Assembly (NCBI GenBank): GCA_013399895.1
Contig: VXBA01001252.1
Location: 378,143-442,142, forward strand
Origin: Serilophus lunatus
Taxonomy: Eukaryota > Chordata > Aves > Passeriformes > Eurylaimidae
Direction of reading: 5' to 3'
Length of the DNA stretch: 64,000 nt
Shown: positions 1 to 12,136 of the stretch, piece after piece
Position numbering within the stretch: position 1 is the first letter of the stretch
Layout: every line of letters starts with the position of its first letter
The notes under the pieces: model-generated
The model's database searches: none
What the model saw: only the letters and a program-made list of their open reading frames with translations
What the model was told of the DNA's origin: nothing
Position numbers and translations under genes: made by a program

Positions 1-3000
1 AAAAAAAAAAAAGACCACGTGGTTCTGTTTTTGAGAGGATAAGAATCAAAAGTGGTTTAGGAAAGTAAAAACATTTTCTTATTAAAATTAATAAATAAGT
101 ATTAAAAAAGATGAACTTTGCTGAGGTTTCTTTGAATTTTAGTTTTTGCAAAATGGTTAAACGAGTTGAGATATAATGAAAAGTTGGTTTATCAGAAATG
201 TGTAGAACTTGAAAATATAGTCCTGGACATATAAATCTTCAGTATTATGGACTAGTTTTGATTTACAAGAGATGCAAAGGGAATGCTGCTGTCAGACACC
301 TTCCTCTGTACATGGAACCTACTTTGAATTTCTGTTACTGCAAAAGACGAAGTTTCTCTCTTCATGAGTTCACTGACTGGTTTAATGTATCTTCTGTTAT
401 GCTGCTGCTTTAGGTTTCAACTCTTAAGGGAAAAAAGTAGAGAAAAAATTATTAAACTGCACAGCAGTCTATGAAACTATTGGCAATTTGAGCATATTCA
501 GTATGTCTCTGATTAAAGGCAAATGGTACACACATTGTCATGTTTACTCTCTGTTTCTGAAGAACATAATGTCTGTGCTCATTATAATACTAGTCTGAGC
601 CACTATAACAGCATACTACTTTTATTTGATGATATTTTGGCCCGAAGATCATTCCTCATGTTGAGAAAGCTTTAAAGCAGAGAGCACTTTCCATATCTGT
701 CCAACAGTCCACTACTGAATGACTATGATTCATTTGTTAGATGGGAAGAAAGTTCCTTGAGATCAGTCTTGAAAGCAATCTGTCATTAGAACAGCACATT
801 AGCTTTTTTTCAAATTCATTTGTGAGATTCTTTGCAGGAAATAGTGGCTAATAAAGTAAGGAAATGATAGAATATTGAGGATCTATTAAAGCATTAAACC
901 CAATTCTTTCCAAACACAATAAAGGACAGCCAGACAACTACCTGTAATGTTGATTTCACTCTAAGACATATTAAGAGTTTGTGTTCATAACACTGAGGCT
1001 TTAAACACAAGCCAAACTAACACTTGAAATTGTCATTCTCTTTGCACAGCTGGTGTGGCTGTTACAATCTGGTGACTTTTCCACTAAAGTGACATCCAGG
1101 CCAGAATCCCACACTCCCAAAAACAGAGCCTGGGAAGGGGCTGTGCTCTTCTCTAATCTCAAACCACTGGGTTGCACTTTTAGAAATCTTTTAAAGCTTT
1201 GAGATCTGAATAAACAGCTGAATTTCAGATTGTTAAAATATTCTGAGACCTTAAAATATTGATTGCAATATACAAAGATTAGTCTTCAGAGTTTCTACTT
1301 TTTACTCAAACTGCCTTGTGTGTAAATTAGAAATGTAAGGAAAATGCGTACTTGTGGACAAGGAGATAGAATAAGAAAGTTGTATTTAAAAAGAAAAACA
1401 GAAAAAATAAATGAAGGGTAACTAAATGGGAAATTATTTCAAAGAAAGTATAAAGCTATCATCTTATGATTTTTAGCATTCATTAGCTCAAATGATTTTT
1501 CCTTCTTGTCCATCCTATCACCAATTCACCAACATTTTCTTGCCATTATTTGCAGATTGAAAAGCAAGAATATTTGTGTATTGAAAAGCAAAAATTTGTG
1601 TTTTGACTTGGCATGTGAATTACTTAAAAAATAAAAGAGAAAAGATATAACTATATCTTATACAAAGTGGTGAAATATATGGTTTGCAATGAGTCCTTCA
1701 TCTAAGGATTAATTTAAATATATTTATATGTACATATGTGTATGCATGCATACTTTTTTTTTTTTTTTTGTAGAATGCTAATACATGAATACTTTGGACT
1801 AAGAGTAGCACTATATTTTTGGATGTGGTAGGAAGTTGGCTGTGGAGTAGTGACAGTCCCACATATGATTTACTATCCTCTATGTCAGAGACAGGAGAAG
1901 TTTACTTTTTATTAATTTTAATTACTATCGAAAAACTGGCTAAGAGATTGATCTCCCAGTTGGTCTGCTTCATGGACAAGCCAGCAGAAATTATGGCAAC
2001 TCACATGGGCTTTCCCGGTGAATACTGGAGGAAGTCATGGTCTGCCATGGGTTTCTATGGACACTCCAAGGGCTTCTCAGTCAGTGCAAGGTCTTTCATT
2101 TTGCTGAGAGCAACCTCCTCACACTCACGTGCAAAGGCCAAGTACATGTGCAGTTGCTGCACAGGAAATTTATGGAGTCTTTTTCAGCAAGTATCTAAAT
2201 TAGCCTCTTCACCTTCCACAGACCTGTGTGCTGAGTTTTTTAAAAACAGGTAAAATCCCTTATTTTAGCAATGTTCCTTGGGAGGCATCTTTTCCCTGGT
2301 ACTCTTTCACATCAAATCATCTTCTGGCCATGCAGTAATTAAATGCAGATTGTGACCTCAGCAGGGAAAGCTTTTAGGATATTTTTATATTTAAATTGTG
2401 GATATGTAAAAGAGGGTTTTTTGCTGTCTAATCTGCTCCTAAAACTTACATTCATACGTAAGTGATACATGCAGTAAGTTTCTGTAAAACTTTCTTTATG
2501 CTGGGTTTCAATAGCTGTCAGTATATGATTTGTAATTGTTTTGGAGTGAGATACCGTATTTAACTCTACTAATACATAAGAAAATATCGCCATCTCTTGT
2601 TCTATGCAGTAACTGCAGCTGCTTTCTACAGTTCCTGTTGGAAGCTTAATTTCAATGACTTTACGTGCTAAAATATTGAAATAAGCAAAATGATTTCATT
2701 TTGCAATGATAGGGTTTATTAAATCTTCATGGGTATTATGTCATTGAGCAAAGGGTTATTTCTTTAATTTTTACAGATTAACTCTTGGAGTGGCTGCTGA
2801 GAAAAGAACCCCACTGCATTTGATGCTGTCACTGCTACTTAAAAATCCTTGAAACTTATCTTGATGCTATGGCCTGAGGTGACTGTTGTGGAAACAGTTT
2901 AGAACTTGAATACAGAACATGGAAAGGATGATAGTCTTATTCCAGTCTTATTTCTAAATTTATAATATGTAATCTCTAAGAAAACCTTTCAAATTTTTAT

Positions 3001-4197
3001 GGGAATTTTTTGTTCTCTCTTTTTCTTTTTTTATCCACACATATACTTAGGGTCACAATTTAATCTTATAATTGCCAAAAAAATAACAACAGCAAAAAAA
3101 TTCTATTCAGAACAAAAATCCTTTAATTCCAAAATAGGGTGGATAGTGCCTACAATCTTCTGCTTTATTCCCAATTTATTCTTTTATCTTGCACACTTCC
3201 AACTTCTCAGGTTAAGTTGTATTCTTGTTTTACAAAAAAAGACACTCACGAGAAGTACATGGTAGTATAGAAAGCAAGAGAAATATGGTTGCATTTAGGA
3301 AGACTGCAAGTCTTTCAAACTCGGCCATCTGTATTTGAAACTTTGCTTTTAAATTCTTACAGACACGCATCTGATGGGACAGGAGATGAAGCAAACTAAT
3401 ATTCACAAGAGGAGCACAAAAACCTGATCAGGTGCAAATTTAATCTGTTCTCTCAAAAGCACTTTGTAAGTTTATTTTGGTTCTGACTTTCTAAATAAAC
3501 ATCTTCTGCTTTAACTTCCCTGTCCTTATCCTTATCCTTCCTGTTCTTTCTCAGTCTTCTGAAAGTTCCCAATTCCAAATCATACCTTATTTCATCCTCT
3601 CTAGTTTTTATCTATAACTTCCTGAAAAACTTCTTGAAATTTCAAATACTTCAAGGCTGATGCCAGCTCGGTCTTGTTACTTTTTGTTCATAATGTATTA
3701 TTTCCAAAAGGGACAAGCAAAATAGCTTATTTACAAATACAGGCAGCACAATCTCATCAGTGTCCAAAGGCTAAATTTGTGGATGCTGATCTACTACCAG
3801 CAAAACCAGGCTTCCTGTTATGCTTTGTCCATTGGGCTCTGAATTACTTCAGTAACAATAGAGGCCATGTAGGAAGACTGTCCTCATTAGGTTAAAGCTA
3901 GTTTTTCTGTTTGGTATAGTCACTGTAGAACACTATGGTAATATGTAACCAATATGTATCTGACTTTCAAGTATTTTAGATCTTTTCTTATGCTACAATT
4001 TATGGATCACAGCTGCTAATACGGAGTTCCAGACTACTTACTAATCATAGTTTCCAATATTGTAATTTTTTGTCTTTGTTTCCTCCTCCAGCTCCTTAAT
4101 TTTTTCTTCCTCAGAAGTAGAACATCTGCTCATGGCAAGTCTGGCTGCTGCTGTACTTGGAGCTAGCTATGAATTTACAGCTGAATACTGTTCTGCT
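1..4197. other. AT-rich noncoding DNA, no supported gene
   Basis: The stretch opens with a 12-A run at the window edge and is AT-rich throughout. Only short scattered open frames occur, none with family resemblance or convincing splice borders. Local details are an alternating purine/pyrimidine segment ending in a 16-T run (about 1720-1769) and a short CTTATC repeat near 3526-3539. The longest frame (1819-2253, plus) shows no recognisable domain. Its antisense is mentioned as a weak coding-like remnant in the findings. Confidence 0.7.
1754..1769. repeat. T16 homopolymer after alternating Pu/Py tract
   Basis: A run of 16 T follows a TATGTACATATGTGTATGCA-type alternating tract from about 1720. 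This is ordinary low-complexity sequence; alternating tracts of this kind can adopt non-B DNA. Confidence 0.85.
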
Positions 4198-4293
4198 ACC
4201 AGTAATATGAAAGGATTATTCTAGATGTACATTGTGAAAAAAAAATACAAATTTCACAATGTACATTTAGAATAAAGCTGTCATATTACTGGT
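4198..4293. repeat. Near-perfect 42-bp inverted repeat (hairpin)
   Basis: The left arm 4198-4239 and right arm 4252-4293 are reverse complements with only about four mismatches in 42 positions. They are separated by a 12-base A-rich loop (4240-4251). The outer ends read ACCAGTAATATGA and TCATATTACTGGT, and the arms next to the loop read GATGTACATTGTGAAA and TTTCACAATGTACAT. Pairing stops abruptly outside the arms. A transcript of either strand would fold into a long stem, so this could be a palindromic MITE, a fold-back template-switch product or a microRNA-type precursor. No flanking target-site duplication is clear and I saw no second copy in the window. Confidence 0.9.
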
Positions 4294-4821
4294 ATCTCAG
4301 TAATCAATCTTCAGGTCTAAGATTTAGGATACAGAAACAGTAAAAAAGGTACAGTCAGAAGCACATCTTGAAAAGTCAGAAAGCATTATAGAGAATATGA
4401 AGTTGGTATAAATGCTTAAAATTGTCAGAGTGCCTTCAAAAAGTAAGACTCACTTGTACACAATGATACAAGTTTTTTTTTTGCCAATACCATAACAATG
4501 TTTAATAGCTAATCCTTTACAAATTTGTGTCTATTTTATCCACCTGGCTTAAGTATTTTCATTCTGTGTTTTTGCTGTGCCTCTACTCTGCTGATATCCC
4601 TACCTTTTCTCTTATTGATGTTATGGGAGTTACAGATATATCTAAAAGAAGACACGTTCTATAGCACCTGCTGTGTAGACATTTCCACCATGATCTGAAC
4701 ACTGATTTTTTAATTTGCAGAGGAACATCTGTGAAATAAATGCTCATTTGACAGCCAGGGTAATTAAGAAACAGACATATAATATAAGATAGCACATCAG
4801 AGTCCCTTGTCACTAGACTGC

Positions 4822-5792
4822 AGGGACATGTGGTTTTCCTCAAGTGTCTGTATTGGGAGCAGTGTTATTGAGTGTCTTCATTAATGACAAAGGTGCTGAG
4901 TGCACACTCAGCAAATTTGCAGATGACATCACACTTGGTGGTGCAGTTGACACTCCTGAAGGACAGGTTTACCATCCAGAGGGATCTGGACAAGCTCAGG
5001 AAGTGGGCCCATGGGAATCTTGTGCAGTTTAATAAGACCCAAATGTAGGTGCTGCACCTGGGTTAGAGCAGCTGCTGGTATCAATCCAGGCTGGGAGATG
5101 GACAGATGGAGACCAGCCCTGCTCTTGGGGGTGCTGGTGGATGAGGGGCTGGAAATGAGCCACCAATGTGCACTCATAGACCAAAAATCCAATTGTATCT
5201 TGGGCTGCATCCACAGCAGCGTGGGCAGAAGATCGAGGGAGGGGATTCTCCTGCTGCTCTGCTCTGGTGAGACGGACTGGAGCACTGCATCCAGCTCTGG
5301 GATTCCCAGTATAGGAAGGACATGGATCTGTTGGAGCAAGTCTAGAGGAGGCCACCAAGGTAATTAGAGGGGTGAAGCACCTCCCCTGTGGAGAAAGGCT
5401 GAGGGAATTGAGGTTGTTCAGCCTGGAGAAGAGAAGGCTTTGCAGTGACCTAATTGTGGCTTTCCAGTACCTGAAGGGAGCCTGCAAGAAAGATGGAGAG
5501 GGACTATTTACAGGATCATGCAGTGACAGATCAAGAGGGAATGGATTCCAACTAAGAGAGGGTATGTTTATATTAGCTATTAGGAGGCAATTCTTTATTT
5601 TGAGGATGGTGAGGCACTGACAAAGGTTGCCCAGAGAAGCTGTGGATGACCCATCCCTGAAAGTGTTTAAAACCAGGTTGGATGGAGCTCTGAACAACCT
5701 CGTCTAATGAAAGGTGGCTCTGCACATGGCAGAGAGGTTGGAACCAGATGACCTTTAAGATCACTTACAATCCAAATCATTCTATGATTCTG
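4822..5792 (+). mobile_element. CR1 LINE, 5'-truncated, ORF2 3' end plus 3' tail
   Basis: A CR1 non-LTR retrotransposon inserted in plus orientation. Its translation matches the end of the CR1 reverse transcriptase in order. First come a block with the catalytic FADD motif (4916-4927) and the following LGGAVDTPEG stretch. Next is a block containing ILGCIHSSVGRRSREGILL (5194-5250). Last are RLRELRLFSLEKRRL (about 5397-5440) and a RGNGFQLREG-like segment. The coding frame is broken: the blocks lie in frame 2, then 1, then 2, with shifts near 5011-5032 and 5365-5372, so it cannot make protein. The element closes with the CR1 signature tail ATTCTATGATTCTG at 5779-5792. The 5' part of ORF2 and all of ORF1 are absent, as is usual for CR1 copies. 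Confidence 0.95.
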
Positions 5793-8700
5793 ATTTGTAC
5801 CATAGCTGAGTAGAAGTCAGTCTTCTGGTCTTTTTGCTTTTATCAGTACTTGAATGAGTTTTCTCAGAATATGTGAGATGTTGATGCTTCATAAGCATTA
5901 AAGATTCCTTTTAGTAATTATTTTCCTTGCTCAGATGTTACAAAATGAAGACTTTTCTTATTCATAAGCTGAATTTATCATTTCCATCAGAAGACTTATT
6001 TTTCTACAAAGACACGTCCTTTTGCCTAAAATCTAATATTTGTCATCCTTGAACATAATGATTTATTTTCTTTGAAATAAAACACAAAGAATACTATTAT
6101 CTGTTTATTAATTTAATATAGATACTGTTTATGACTTAACCTTTCAGTTCCCAATATCTTGCATGGTTTTGGCCTGACAACTAGTCAGTAATTTTACATC
6201 AAATGGGAACTCATCCAAGTGCTGCAGTGGTCACCAAGAAAATTGTTTGAGGAAAATGACCCAACTTAAAACATGTAAATACAAAAAAAAACCCCATGCA
6301 CACAAGTGAAAAAACCTCCACCCAAACAACAAACAATAAACCTCCTATGATGGGAAAATTTCACTGTTCTAGCTTAGCAAATAGTCCTACAACAGTTGGA
6401 CCACTAAAAATGGTTGGAAATAGGTGATGACAGAGCAACAAGGGGAACGGCTTCAACTATATCCCTATGCCTTGATCCTGCACATGGTCAGTGAAAATTT
6501 TTCTCCCTTGACATGTAGCTGGATCCTGTGTCTGAAGTAAATGTTAAAGTCACACAAGAAATAAGGACTGTTTTAAGTAACCCCATAAAAGAGAAAATTC
6601 ATCAACTTAACAAAGAAAATGACAACTAAGTCAAATGAGTCCAGAATCACTTGAAGTCAGAGGTGCAGAAGCTAGAACAATCCATTAATGCAGGGAGATC
6701 TGAATTATTTTAAGAGCACTGTATTTGCATTTTAGATATAGCAGAATGAACTAATTATGAAATGTATGCATCAAAGATTTCAATTTCAGGCTTGACTTTA
6801 CTTTGGAGATTAATTTTTTACTTTATCATTTTTGTAGGCAGTTCAATGGACAGCCTTATTTGAATGTTACTCATTGTTCAGTGATGTATGAAGTGTATTT
6901 AATCAATGTGAAGAAAGTAATATTAAACTATTATCAGAAGCATCAAATGTTCCAAAAAATCTGAAAAGGAAAGTCAAAAGGTAATGTCTCTGCTAACAAT
7001 ATGAGAAACAATATATTTAACTTATTCATTACATACAAGTTTTTCATGGCATATACATTACCCCTTTTCACATAAAATTACATTGTAAAATGTGGGGGTT
7101 ATCTCCTTGATTAGAAATATCGTATGTAGAATGGATCAAATAAGCTTTCAAACTATTTTAGAATTGTGCATATTGAATGGTTTGCTGCAAAAACCTTTGA
7201 CAAAACAGTGTTGTAGTCATCATTAAATCATTTGTCAGTGTGTTAGTTACTACAGAATAAGGTAATTACCAACAAGGACAGTTACTTCCATAATTCTCAT
7301 GTTTCAGCAAGTATTGCAAACACCTCTTCATTAAGATCCAAAACTGACCTAAATAAAACCATCCCGTGAACCACTAATTTATCATTTTGGGGCCATCAAC
7401 AGAATGACAAACATGTGATCTCAGCTTTGACCATGACATCTAGACATGAGAAACTGTCCAAAAGATTTTAATGAGAAAACCATTCCTTTCTGACCCAGCA
7501 TTTCCAACCCCGTCAACCAGCATTTTTCCTTGTGAAGGGCAGATGGGGTTTCAGTCCCTGTCCAACCAACCAACAGCCACCCTCTATGAGCATTTCCACA
7601 GTGGGAGCCATAAGTAAAATCTTGCAGATATAAATCCAGAGCTTTTTCAATGCCACTGCAGACTCATCCTCAGTGGGTTAAAGTTAGTGTGGAAGGCACT
7701 TCATGCCAGCTGAAAAAGTGGCTGCCCAAAGGAACTAGAGCTATGCCAACAGCCAACACCTCTTTAACTAACACATGGAAAATATTTATTTTCTGGATTC
7801 ACTGCCTCACTCTTATGGATCATATAAACAATAGCAGTGTAAGAAATATTTTAAAAAAGTAATCCTCCCAGGTATAGAAGGCTTGCATGTTCTATGACAA
7901 GGAAGGCATCAGCTCTAGCTCAGAAGCTTCTTCTGAAATGAGCCAAAAGGATTTGAAGGAAGAGGCTATGTGCATGCAAACCATAGACAAGGTAAGATAT
8001 GCTCAAAGGGCAATTTTAAATGTCTGAATTAAGAAATTAATTCATTACATACTAAAAAAGTGGCGAATTTTGCACTGTGGCTTTTGGAGTAAGACACCGA
8101 TTAAATTATGGATAACTGTTTGGGGTTTTTTAAAGATGTACTCAAAGTTCACTATATTCAAATAAATTAATTTTATACCACTACTAAAATGAATTACTAT
8201 CTCCTTATTTTCTTTTTACCACATTTGTGATATGTCTTCCAGGAATAGCTGATAGCTTTGCTTTTGTCTCTTCCTCTATTACATCAAGCTTGCATTTTCA
8301 CAGACATAAAGCAATAATACTTCTTGTCTGGGGATTTCTGTAGTGAATAGGCTCTTAAGAATGAGCAGTACTTCAAGTGGCTAGTAAAAATGCTTTCCGT
8401 GAAAGAGAAAAACATTAATTCGGTGGATTTGCAGTTTCGGCCTAGGATTATCAGCATCTTGCAGAATATGTATATTTAAAGTAACCTTGCAAAAGTAGAT
8501 TGTAAATGTTTATAGAGAGTAATGACATCCCATATACAAGAACACACAGGCTGACAAAGGAAGACATTTCTAGCTTCTCAACCTTGAAAAGCAATGAACA
8601 CGCAAGACCATCTGAAGTTTCAGAGTAAGTATTCCATGGGATCTGTTGCATCTTATATATGACCTGCATTCTGCAAACACAGCAAATGCCTTTTAAACAT

Positions 8701-10022
8701 CACTACAATTACGATGGTTCCCTTGGCTTGCAGAAATCAAGCATAACTAAGTCTTTCCAGGACTAAGATTTTATGGTCTTGCAGAATACTTTACCTTCTA
8801 ATTTTATGATCAGAGGCAACTGTACAACATCCCTGGTAGAAAGTACTATTAGAAAAGTATCTGGCTATTTCAAACAGCTTTTGATGTGACTGGCATTTTT
8901 CCTCTTCTTCAATGACTTTTGAGCATGCATAAATTATTCCTGGCCCGTTTCCTTCCCCTCATGTAATTTTTTTAATCTCTATTTCAATAGATGTATTGGC
9001 ATGTGAAGGCTACTAAAACTACACAGCTTGACAGATAAAAGTCACTAACTGAAGCAGACAACTTTTGATTCAATTCCTGACTAATTATTTTATTGAGTAA
9101 GGTTAATCTATCACGTTTATATTTAATACAGTTGTAAAATTTCATTATTTGAAGCCCAGTTATGTCACCCTAAACCACTCCATGTTGTAATTACTGATTG
9201 TCAATTGCAACAGGTATCTTACTGTAACTAAGAATGGAACTATGCTCTTCTGGCAATGAAACCCCTGTTGCTGTAATTTAAGATCAGTAGGTATATTTAA
9301 AAAAAAAAACCAACACAATATAAAGTTATGGTATGAAAAGATATCGGTGGGCTAAATTCATCCTCTGACGAAAGGGTATCTCTCTTTGTTGACTTTACCT
9401 GATTTACAGATGAACATTGATAAAAAAATTGAAAAAGTGTCTCTAAAAGGGTAAAGACTCAGTATCATGATGTCATGGAAATAGCAGTCTCTGAAGACTT
9501 GGTGTTTCAGCATTAGAGGTCAACAAAGCTTTGTTTTATTTTCTGTGGTTTTTAAAAACCGAGGAATACTTTCATTTATTCTTTTTCAAACGGCAACCTT
9601 TATACAATGTGTCTGCACAGCAAATTAAACCTACTCATCTTTGCTAGATTTATCATAAATGAAGCAAACTACTATAAATTCTACTACTTGTAACACACCA
9701 CATTAAATTCTCCATCTGAAGTATGGACAATATGATTGTTTCTTTGTTCCACAGGGGTTTCCCTGCTCCAGAATGTGTCCGTTGGTCAGGTTTCGTTGTC
9801 CCTTCATGCTTCTCCCCTCAAAGCCATCTGAAAATATCTGCTAGTGAATATAAAATTAAACCTCAAGAAGAGGTTTAAATGACATTTAAATGGGATGAAG
9901 GGGTCAAGAGATGTTCTCAGAGCCCATAAAAGAACACTGCTGCAGTGCAGATCAAACAGAACAGTTGACAGGTACTGCACTCTACAAAGAAGCAGCTAGA
10001 GCTTCTGTACAGCTTAGATATT
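5793..10022. other. Noncoding DNA, no supported gene
   Basis: AT-rich sequence with only small random open frames. The somewhat GC-richer block 7490-7730 has a 70-codon frame (7650-7862, plus) but no domain and no good splice borders. I see no repeat family that I can name here. Confidence 0.65.
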
Positions 10023-10045
10023 AAAAAAAAAAAAAAAAAAAAAAA
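10023..10045. repeat. A23 homopolymer
   Basis: Twenty-three consecutive A, followed by GAAATTAAC. There is no recognisable retroelement body directly upstream, so it is not clearly a retroposon tail. Confidence 0.9.
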
Positions 10046-12083
10046 GAAATTAACTTGTGTGGATATATTTTATTTCTTTTGTTTTCTGTTTGTTTTTAAC
10101 TTCATACTTGGCTATAAGTCAGAGCAACTGGAACTAGGAAAACTTTAGTTCTAGAGAAGTGAAAGAAATCTGTTCTGGAAACAGAAAGAAATAACTGAAA
10201 AAAGTGTGAATTTAGTTATCCTACTCACCTTTACTGAATTTGATGGAATATCTTTGCAAAAATTTGAAGAGATTTGCTATTCTGGCAAGAAACAAAAGTC
10301 AATTGTAATGAACATAAACTCTCTCAGAAAAAAAATCACTGGAAGTAGATGAATTTGAAAGTGCCATTGAAAGGTTCAATTCTCCTTAGCAGTTTGAGCA
10401 TTGCTAATATTAGAACCAAATAAGCATAAACTCTATGTAAGAAATTGTTTTGCAGAAACAGAAAAATATCTGTTTATGGAAGGACAACTGAAACACACAC
10501 CTTCAGGTTTTTTGTGTACAGCAGATATATTCATGTTTATTGTAGATACATGGTAGGTTCCTGATAGGAGTATATAGAGTTCACATTATCATACTGCAGA
10601 CTCCAATCTGATGGACAAGAAACTGATCCATGTGAGGTTATGAATCTTGCATACTGACCTTTATCATGTGGATTTAGTGCTTCAGTTGACTGATTTATAG
10701 CTTGACTTTTAAAGTATAACCCCTTGAAATCAATGAGAATTAGACATCGAAACGTCTTTAACATTAACCAGTCCATGCAGCATCCTGCTGAGCATCACAG
10801 TTTTGGTGCAGATGGCCAAGGTGAGGACCTAGATCACCAACTACAGTATAAATAATTTTCTCTTTCTCTCTGGAGAGGGGTCTGTTCATGAAGGTGTGAT
10901 TTGAAAAGCTATTTGAAACACTCATTGAAGTTTTCTTAGAAACTACTCTTGCCTGTTCTGTTGGCATGAGTTAACAAGTCCCTGGTATGACAGACTGTTG
11001 ACATATAACTATATATAACTCATTCCCTTACACACCTTTGCTACAGTACCTAGAGGCTATAACTTTTGGTTTAGGAACATTTGAGAGCTTTGGTGACAAA
11101 GTGCAAAGGAAGGAGGTGTGTATACAGGATACAGTTGAGTGGGTAGACAAGCACTGACCCCCAGGTGACAGAAATGAAAGGCCTTTCCTAACCTCTCTGA
11201 GGGAGTTTTAATGTACAATATACAGAAAGGTAGAGAGAGAGAGCCTTTAAAGAGTGGGGTTGCTGGAGGCCGTCCAAACTTTGATGTTGTGGATGTTTAC
11301 TATAGGAAGCAGTGGTCACAAAGATGGTTAGAGAACAGTCTTGTGGTTATTGTCTCAGACATAGAGTGGTATTTGTCCCCACATCTCTGAAAGGGGAGTA
11401 TAAGGGTCTCTGACCTAGTTATTTAATTTCAGGATGCTAGCAAGAATTGCCATAGGATTAAACAGCTGCAAACAAAATGAAGACTAATCTAGGTATCGTT
11501 TCCTGATATTCTTGGAAATCCAAAGGTCCACATGACAGTATAATGAAACTCAGAGATTTAAATGAACATTGTAAGTTATTTGAATTATCTGAAGCTATTA
11601 TGTCAATTTTTAGTTTATGCTTATTTGGAGAGACATGTTTTTTTATGTACTTGTCTTTGGTTGGAAGATGTAGAAAAGTACCTAATACAACACTTTGCAC
11701 ATATATTTTATATCTTAGTAAGTAAAATTAGATCCAAACAATTCTCAAAGTCTGAATTAAATGAGAAAAACCCAGTTAATTACTATTCTTATTTAACCCA
11801 CTATAATTTGTAGCAAAAATTAATAATCCTAATTTTGATTTAATTTGTTAATTAAACAAGGGATGAGACTTGTGGTTGTTTTCCAAATCGGCATATTCTG
11901 TGATTCTTGAGTTTATAAGTTGTCCTACAGAACTGGTGAGATGTGACTACCTTAGTTGAGCAAGATTAGATAAATTAGTTACAGTTCATAATCAGAAAAC
12001 AACATGGGTTTAAAATTATCCAAAGGGATAAAAGTGTGTGAGATACAAATTAGTTATGATGATGTTTGTAACTTGCACAATTG
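10046..12083. other. Noncoding DNA, no supported gene
   Basis: Small overlapping open frames on both strands (for example 10537-10967 minus and 11543-11813 plus) have low-complexity composition and no family resemblance. A short AGAGAGAGAG run occurs near 11233. Confidence 0.65.
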
Positions 12084-12136
12084 AAAAAAAAACAAAAAAA
12101 AAAAACAAAAAAAACCAGAAAAAACCAAAAACCCAA
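12084..12136. repeat. A-rich tract with C interruptions
   Basis: A-runs separated by single or double C, in patterns such as AACAAAAAAAAAAAACAAAA and AACCAAAAACCC. The plus strand is almost free of T and G. It resembles the other A/C-rich tracts at 35.1, 37.7 and 48.4 kb. Confidence 0.85.

Noticed and set aside
1819..2253. 144-codon plus frame
   Set aside because: No domain, no start context or splice borders. The composition is more coding-like on the opposite strand, and even that is unproven.
4929..5697. Minus-strand frames of 136 and 222 codons over the 5 kb CR1
   Set aside because: Antisense of the CR1 reverse-transcriptase region; the plus strand carries the real, decayed coding sequence.
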